Assembly: GCF_049994355.1 (NCBI RefSeq)
Contig: NZ_CP188257.1
Location: forward strand, 4,092,001-4,156,000
From: Angustibacter sp049994355
Lineage (GTDB): Bacteria > Actinomycetota > Actinomycetes > Actinomycetales > Angustibacteraceae
Reading direction: 5' to 3'
Length of the DNA stretch: 64,000 nucleotides
A program made the translations under genes and the position numbers. Position 1 is the first letter of the stretch. Every line of letters starts with the position of its first letter. Shown piece by piece: positions 60,164 through 64,000 of the stretch. The notes beneath the pieces are model-generated. The model was not told the DNA's origin. It saw only the letters and a program-made list of their open reading frames with translations, and ran no database searches.

Positions 60164-60301
60164 ATGCTGACGAGGTTCAGGACCTGGCGACGCGAGCGCA
60201 GGGCCAAGCGGCGCGCCAAGCTGGTGGCACGGGGAACTGTCGCGAGCCGGATGAACGGCCGCCCCAAGAACCTCTCCCACGGCCCCGGCGGCCACGGTTA
60301 G
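60164..60301 (+). CDS. Small Arg/Lys-rich protein (45 residues)
   Basis: A perfect GGGAGGT lies five bases before the ATG. The product begins MLTRFRTWRRERRAKRRAK and ends in a Gly/His tail. A strong ribosome site in an otherwise empty gap supports real translation. Highly basic, so nucleic-acid or ribosome binding is possible. No family recognised. Confidence 0.5.
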   Translation: MLTRFRTWRRERRAKRRAKLVARGTVASRMNGRPKNLSHGPGGHG

Positions 60302-60364
60302 GACCACGGCAGACGGCCGACGCCGCCGGGCTGCCTCGCGAGCCGATGGTGGGACCATGTCGGG

Positions 60365-60829
60365 ATGGCGGACGACGCTGCGATCACCGACCAGGATGTA
60401 GCCGACCTGGTTCGAGGGATGAACCAGGCAGTTGACGCGTACATCAGGGGAGACCTTCGCTCGTACGTGGCCGAGTTCGACCACGGTGACGACTACACCC
60501 TGATGCCGCCCTACGGCGGCGAGACCAGACGTGGGTTCGAGTACACCGAGGCGGCAGCCGAGTCGACGCGGAGCTTCTTCGTATCGGGCGAGGCCAGGCT
60601 CGACGTGGAGCAGACCTACGTCTCCGGCGACCTCGCCGTGCTCGTAGCGGTGGAGCGACAGCACGGAGAGGCCGGCGGCCTGCCCGACCAGGACCTGTCG
60701 CTGCGCGTCACGCTCGTGTTCCGGCGCGCCGGCGACCGGTGGCAGCTGGTCCACCGCCACGCCGACCCACTGGTGAGACAGATCCCCTTCGAACACCTCG
60801 CGGAACTCGCTCGCGGGCTCGACACCTGA
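60365..60829 (+). CDS. SnoaL/DUF4440-like (NTF2-fold) protein
   Basis: 154 residues. The pattern Met-Asn-Gln-Ala-Val-Asp-Ala-Tyr-Ile-Arg-Gly-Asp near the start, YTLMPPYGGETRRGF, and the C-terminal LVFRRAGDRWQLVHRHADPL are typical of the NTF2-like DUF4440 fold. Such proteins act as small enzymes or binding proteins. Substrate unknown. Confidence 0.75.
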   Translation: MADDAAITDQDVADLVRGMNQAVDAYIRGDLRSYVAEFDHGDDYTLMPPYGGETRRGFEYTEAAAESTRSFFVSGEARLDVEQTYVSGDLAVLVAVERQHGEAGGLPDQDLSLRVTLVFRRAGDRWQLVHRHADPLVRQIPFEHLAELARGLDT

Positions 60830-60896
60830 ACGGGCCGATGACTTCAGGCGCGGCGCCGGGTCTCTAGCTGCACACCCATCACCAGGAGGCAGAACC

Positions 60897-61502
60897 ATGG
60901 CGGGCAAGGTCATCGCAGGCATCACGATCTCGGTCGACGGGTACATCACCGGGCCCGATGACGCGCCCGGTCGCGGCCTCGGCGCAGGCGGTGAACGGCT
61001 GCACTACTGGGTGTTCGGTGGCCCGTGGACCTACGAGGCCGAGCGTGAGTTCGGCAGCATGGACGGCATCGACAAGGAGTTCTACGACGACCTGACCGCC
61101 GGGCTCGGAACGGGCATCTGCGGGCGCGGGATGTACGAAGCCGCCGGGGCGTGGGGCGGCACGAACCCGTTCCCGGGCCCGCTCTTCGTGCTCACCCACC
61201 GCATCGAAGACGCGCCCGATCCGGCCACCGGCTTCACCTTCGTCGACAGCCTCGCCGAAGCGCTCGAGCAGGCCCGGGCCGAGGCCGACGGCAAGGACGT
61301 CTCGATCGCCGGCGGCGCGGACCTTATCCGCCAGGCCCTCGCCGGTGGCCACGTCGACCAGCTGGCCCTCTCGATCTCGCCCGTGGTTCTCGGTGGCGGC
61401 AAGCGGCTCTTCGAGGGGTTCGAGCAGGACGTCGACCTTGAGATCGACCGGGTCTACGCCTCGCAGTGGGCGACCCACATCCGCTACACGATCAAGCGCT
61501 GA
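60897..61502 (+). CDS. Dihydrofolate reductase-like (RibD C-terminal) protein
   Basis: 201 residues, strong AGGAGG seven bases before the ATG. The pattern VIAGITISVDGYITGPDD, GRGMYEAAGAWG and IAGGADLIRQAL belongs to the RibD C-terminal/DHFR-like family. Such stand-alone proteins are probably NADPH-dependent reductases of unknown substrate; the true folA is a different protein. Convergent with murB, 12 bases apart. Confidence 0.82.
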   Translation: MAGKVIAGITISVDGYITGPDDAPGRGLGAGGERLHYWVFGGPWTYEAEREFGSMDGIDKEFYDDLTAGLGTGICGRGMYEAAGAWGGTNPFPGPLFVLTHRIEDAPDPATGFTFVDSLAEALEQARAEADGKDVSIAGGADLIRQALAGGHVDQLALSISPVVLGGGKRLFEGFEQDVDLEIDRVYASQWATHIRYTIKR

Positions 61503-61514
61503 CGAGACCCCCGA

Positions 61515-62564
61515 TCAGAGCGTCAGGCCGACCAGCACCGGCTCGTTGACCAGGGTGACGCCGAACGCGTCCTGGACGCCGTCGCGCACCTGACGGGCGA
61601 GCCCGACCAGGTCGTCCGCCGCCGCGCCGCCGCGGTTCGTCAGCGCCAGCGTGTGCTTCGTCGACAGGGCGGCCGGCCCCGGCAGGCCGAACCCCTTGCC
61701 GAAGCCCGCCCGCTCGATCAGCCAGGCCGCACTGGTCTTGGTGCCCTGCTCGCCCGGCCACGCCGGCGGCTCGACCTCGGCGCCCAACGCGGACTGCACC
61801 CGCCCCCGCAGCTCGGCGAACGCCGGCTCGGACATGATCGGGTTGGTGAAGAACGACCCGGCGCTCCAGGTGTCGTGGTCCGCCGCGTCGAGCACCATGC
61901 CGCGCTTGCGGCGCTGATCCAGAACCGCCGTCCGGGCGTCAGCGAGCGGCACCCGGGCACCCAGCTCGACGCCCAGCCCGCGAGCCAGGTCGGCGTATCC
62001 GATCGGCGCGGACAGGTCGCCCAGCCGCAGCTGGAACAGCACGTCCAGCACCACGAACCTGTCGGTGCCCTTGAAGGCGCTGTGCCGGTAGGTGAACCGG
62101 CAGTCCGCGTTCGCCACGGTGAGCACCTGCTGGCCGTACCGGTCCCACACCCGCACCTGCGCGATGGTCTGGGACACCTCCTGGCCGTAGGCGCCGACGT
62201 TCTGGATCGGGGTCGCACCGACCGAGCCCGGGATACCGGACAGCGCCTCGATACCGACCCACCCCTCGGCGGCCGCCCGAGCGACCAGGTCGTCCCAGCG
62301 CTCGCCGGCGGCGACCCGCACGTTCACGCCCCCGCAGCCGTCCGCCGACTCAACCACCACCCCGGACGTCGCGACCCGGACCACGGTGCCCGGCAGCGGC
62401 TCATCGCTGACCAGCAGGTTCGAACCGCCGGCCAGCAGCAGAAGCGGCTCGTCCGCGTCGTCCACCTCGCGGACGGCGTCCACCAGCTCGTCGGTGGTCG
62501 AGGCCGTGACCAACCGGTCGGCGACGCCCCCGACGCGCAGCGTGGTCAGCTCGGCCAGCCTCAC
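61515..62564 (-). CDS. murB: UDP-N-acetylenolpyruvoylglucosamine reductase
   Basis: 349 residues from a GTG at 62564 that overlaps the MFS stop (GTGA). FAD-binding LLAGGSNLLVSDE near 44-55 and SGIPGSVGATPIQNVGAYGQ; substrate Tyr159-Arg160, catalytic Ser237 (GSFFTNP) and Glu341 (NEPV) are present. It is a type I enzyme (contains the Tyr loop). It makes UDP-MurNAc for peptidoglycan. A longer in-frame reading upstream runs antisense-like over the transporter and was rejected. Confidence 0.95.
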   Translation of the reverse strand: MRLAELTTLRVGGVADRLVTASTTDELVDAVREVDDADEPLLLLAGGSNLLVSDEPLPGTVVRVATSGVVVESADGCGGVNVRVAAGERWDDLVARAAAEGWVGIEALSGIPGSVGATPIQNVGAYGQEVSQTIAQVRVWDRYGQQVLTVANADCRFTYRHSAFKGTDRFVVLDVLFQLRLGDLSAPIGYADLARGLGVELGARVPLADARTAVLDQRRKRGMVLDAADHDTWSAGSFFTNPIMSEPAFAELRGRVQSALGAEVEPPAWPGEQGTKTSAAWLIERAGFGKGFGLPGPAALSTKHTLALTNRGGAAADDLVGLARQVRDGVQDAFGVTLVNEPVLVGLTL

Positions 62565-63745
62565 GGCGAGCGCTCCGGCACCGGCTCTCGGGCCGCGGCG
62601 ACCACCAGCATGCCGAGCACCAGCGCACCGAGCACCACGTACAGCGCGTCCAGCACCCCTACGTGGTCGGCCAGGAACCCGATCAGCGGCGGACCGGCCA
62701 GGAACGCGGTGTAGCCGATCGAGGCCACGACACTGACCCGGGCAGCCGCGTGCTCCGGGTCGTCGGCGGCAGCGCTCATGCCCACCGGGAAGCCGAGCGA
62801 GGCGCCGAGCCCCCACAGCACGGCACCCACTGCGGCCACCGCGACCGATCCGCCGACGATCACCAGCAGCAGGCCACACGCAGCCAGCAACGCGGTGCCG
62901 CGCAGCACCAGGACGCGGCCGTAGCGGTCCAGCAACCGGGTGCCGACCAGCCGCCCCACGGTCATGGAGCTGACGAAGATCGCGAAGCCGAGCACCGCGT
63001 TCGCGTTCGAGACGCCGTAGCCGTCACGGAACGCCAGGGCCAGCCAGTCGTTGGCCGAGCCCTCGGTGAAGGCGAAGGCCAGCACCAGCAGCCCGACCGC
63101 CAGGGTGCGCGGCTCGAGCCAGGCCTCGAGCGGGTTGCGCCGCTTCGGCTTCTCCTCGTGGGTCAGGGCGGCGACCACCTCGGCCTCGGGCAGGAACGAG
63201 CCGCAGGCCACCTGGGTCAGGCCACCGGCCAGCACCGCGATCACCGCCAGATGCACGGCGGTGGAGACCCCTGCCGCGTTGGCGGCGGCGCCGACCAACG
63301 CCCCGACCACGGTGCCGATGCTGAACGCGGCGTGGAAGTGCGGCATGATCGCGCGGCCCAGCCGGCGCTCCACCTCGGCCCCCTCGACGTTCATCGACAC
63401 GTCCCAGGCACCGGAGCCGAAGCCGACCAGGAAGAGCCCAGGCACCAGCATCTGGACCGAACCGGCCAGTCCCACCAACAGCAGGCCGCTGACGCACACC
63501 ACCGAGCCGACGCGCACCGTGCCGGCCGCTCCCAGCCGGATGACCACGGCCCCGGTCAACGGCAGCGCCAACACGGCCCCGCCGGACATCGCGAGCAGGA
63601 TCAGACCGATGCTGGACGACGACAGGCCGAGGTCGTCGCGGATCGCCGGGATCCGCGAGATCCAGGTCGCCATGATCAGGCCGTTGAGCGCGAAGACCGT
63701 CGTGACCGCGACCCGCGCGCGGGCCGCGCCGGGCGCCACGCTCAT
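62561..63745 (-). CDS. MFS transporter
   Basis: 394 residues, about twelve membrane helices with a cytoplasmic middle loop (EEKPKRRNPLEAWLEP). The N-terminal RIPAIRDDLGLSSSSIGLIL and the MFS pattern of paired six-helix halves identify the family. Similar transporters lie beside murB in Streptomyces. Substrate unknown. ATG overlaps the dehydratase stop by four bases. Confidence 0.85.
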   Translation of the reverse strand: MSVAPGAARARVAVTTVFALNGLIMATWISRIPAIRDDLGLSSSSIGLILLAMSGGAVLALPLTGAVVIRLGAAGTVRVGSVVCVSGLLLVGLAGSVQMLVPGLFLVGFGSGAWDVSMNVEGAEVERRLGRAIMPHFHAAFSIGTVVGALVGAAANAAGVSTAVHLAVIAVLAGGLTQVACGSFLPEAEVVAALTHEEKPKRRNPLEAWLEPRTLAVGLLVLAFAFTEGSANDWLALAFRDGYGVSNANAVLGFAIFVSSMTVGRLVGTRLLDRYGRVLVLRGTALLAACGLLLVIVGGSVAVAAVGAVLWGLGASLGFPVGMSAAADDPEHAAARVSVVASIGYTAFLAGPPLIGFLADHVGVLDALYVVLGALVLGMLVVAAAREPVPERSP

Positions 63746-64000
63746 GCCAGCCGGACGACGGCTCGAGCTCGGCCGAGCACTGCCAGCGGCGCGCCGTCCG
63801 GTCCGGGTGTGGTCGCGGTCAGGTCGACCCGTGCGGTGCGCGCCTCGTCGTCCAGCACTGCGACCTTGCCGCTGATCGTGACCTGCGCGCCGTCCACGTC
63901 GTGTACCGGGACCGGCTTGGTGAAACGCACGCCGTACTGGACGACGGCACCCGGGTCGCCCACCCAGTCCACGACCACCCGCACCGCGGTGGCCATGGTG
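63742..64000 (-). CDS. MaoC family dehydratase (HadB-like), C-terminal part
   Basis: The open frame continues past the right edge. The visible ~85 residues match the C-terminus of HadB-type (3R)-hydroxyacyl-ACP dehydratases: VVDWVGDPGAVVQYGVRFTKPV. The ATG at 63996 is an internal methionine that aligns in mid-protein, not the start. The catalytic Asp/His hot-dog residues lie outside the window. In mycobacteria the hadABC genes lie upstream of secE; here murB, the transporter and other genes lie between. Confidence 0.75.
   Translation of the reverse strand, partial: TMATAVRVVVDWVGDPGAVVQYGVRFTKPVPVHDVDGAQVTISGKVAVLDDEARTARVDLTATTPGPDGAPLAVLGRARAVVRLA

Noticed and set aside
62565..62879. N-terminal extension of MurB
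   Set aside because: The extra frame overlaps the transporter gene, is Arg/Gly-rich and shows no MurB similarity; the GTG overlapping the upstream stop is better.
63742..63996. Complete small gene starting at the ATG at 63996
   Set aside because: The methionine aligns in the middle of HadB-like dehydratases and the frame is open to the window edge.

Overview
The window is high-GC actinobacterial chromosome. Evidence: G+C-biased codon use; many GTG and TTG starts; a short LID-less adenylate kinase; a zinc-ribbon S14; a complete Mce lipid-transporter operon; HadB-like MaoC and MurB genes near tRNA-Trp-secE-nusG-rplKA; and the order rplKA, rplJL, rpoBC, rpsLG-fusA-tuf, S10/spc. The same core order is known from Mycobacterium and Streptomyces, but the accessory genes match neither exactly, so I name no genus.

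Layout, left to right. Positions 1-25,702 are almost entirely minus strand, transcribed right to left: rpoB-rpoC, rpsL-rpsG-fusA-tuf, then the S10/spc cluster (rpsJ to secY), adk, map and two small redox-membrane genes at the left edge. Many gene pairs overlap by 1 or 4 bases. Promoter-like sites precede rpoB, rpsL and (weaker) rpsJ. Hairpins follow rpoC, tuf and rplO. The rpsJ and rpsL leaders share a nearly identical 24-base element.

Positions 26,056-38,409 hold a secreted alpha/beta-hydrolase lipoprotein, divergent from rpoB, and a complete Mce operon on the minus strand: an ATPase, two YrbE permeases, MceA to MceF and two Mce-associated proteins, nearly all in overlapping-stop/start arrangement. 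A perfect 16-bp palindrome overlaps the ribosome-binding site of its first gene.

Positions 38,490-49,770 are an accessory zone around rplJ-rplL. It holds a quinone-oxidoreductase/TetR divergent pair with a double operator, a 'mobile mystery' HTH plus Fic pair, a ketopantoate-reductase-like gene, a GGDEF-EAL protein coupled to an acetyltransferase, an apparent FAD-domain/TPR fusion gene, and a winged-helix nucleotidyltransferase plus HEPN-like pair. The last pair starts directly at an inverted repeat. rplJ-rplL has its own promoter, a leader attenuator and a strong intrinsic terminator.

Positions 49,851-64,000 return to conserved genes: rplA, rplK, nusG, secE and tRNA-Trp (minus), then an aminotransferase, an adenosine deaminase coupled to a kinase-like protein, a dienelactone hydrolase, a CbiX-type chelatase, a GH31 glycosidase, several small proteins, and a minus-strand run of a HadB-like dehydratase (cut by the edge), an MFS transporter and murB.

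The candidates for less-described biology are the shared rpsJ/rpsL leader element, the two small toxin-antitoxin-like modules, the palindrome-rich region at 48,530-48,682 and the apparent fusion gene beside it. No CRISPR array, rRNA, prophage or insertion sequence was seen.
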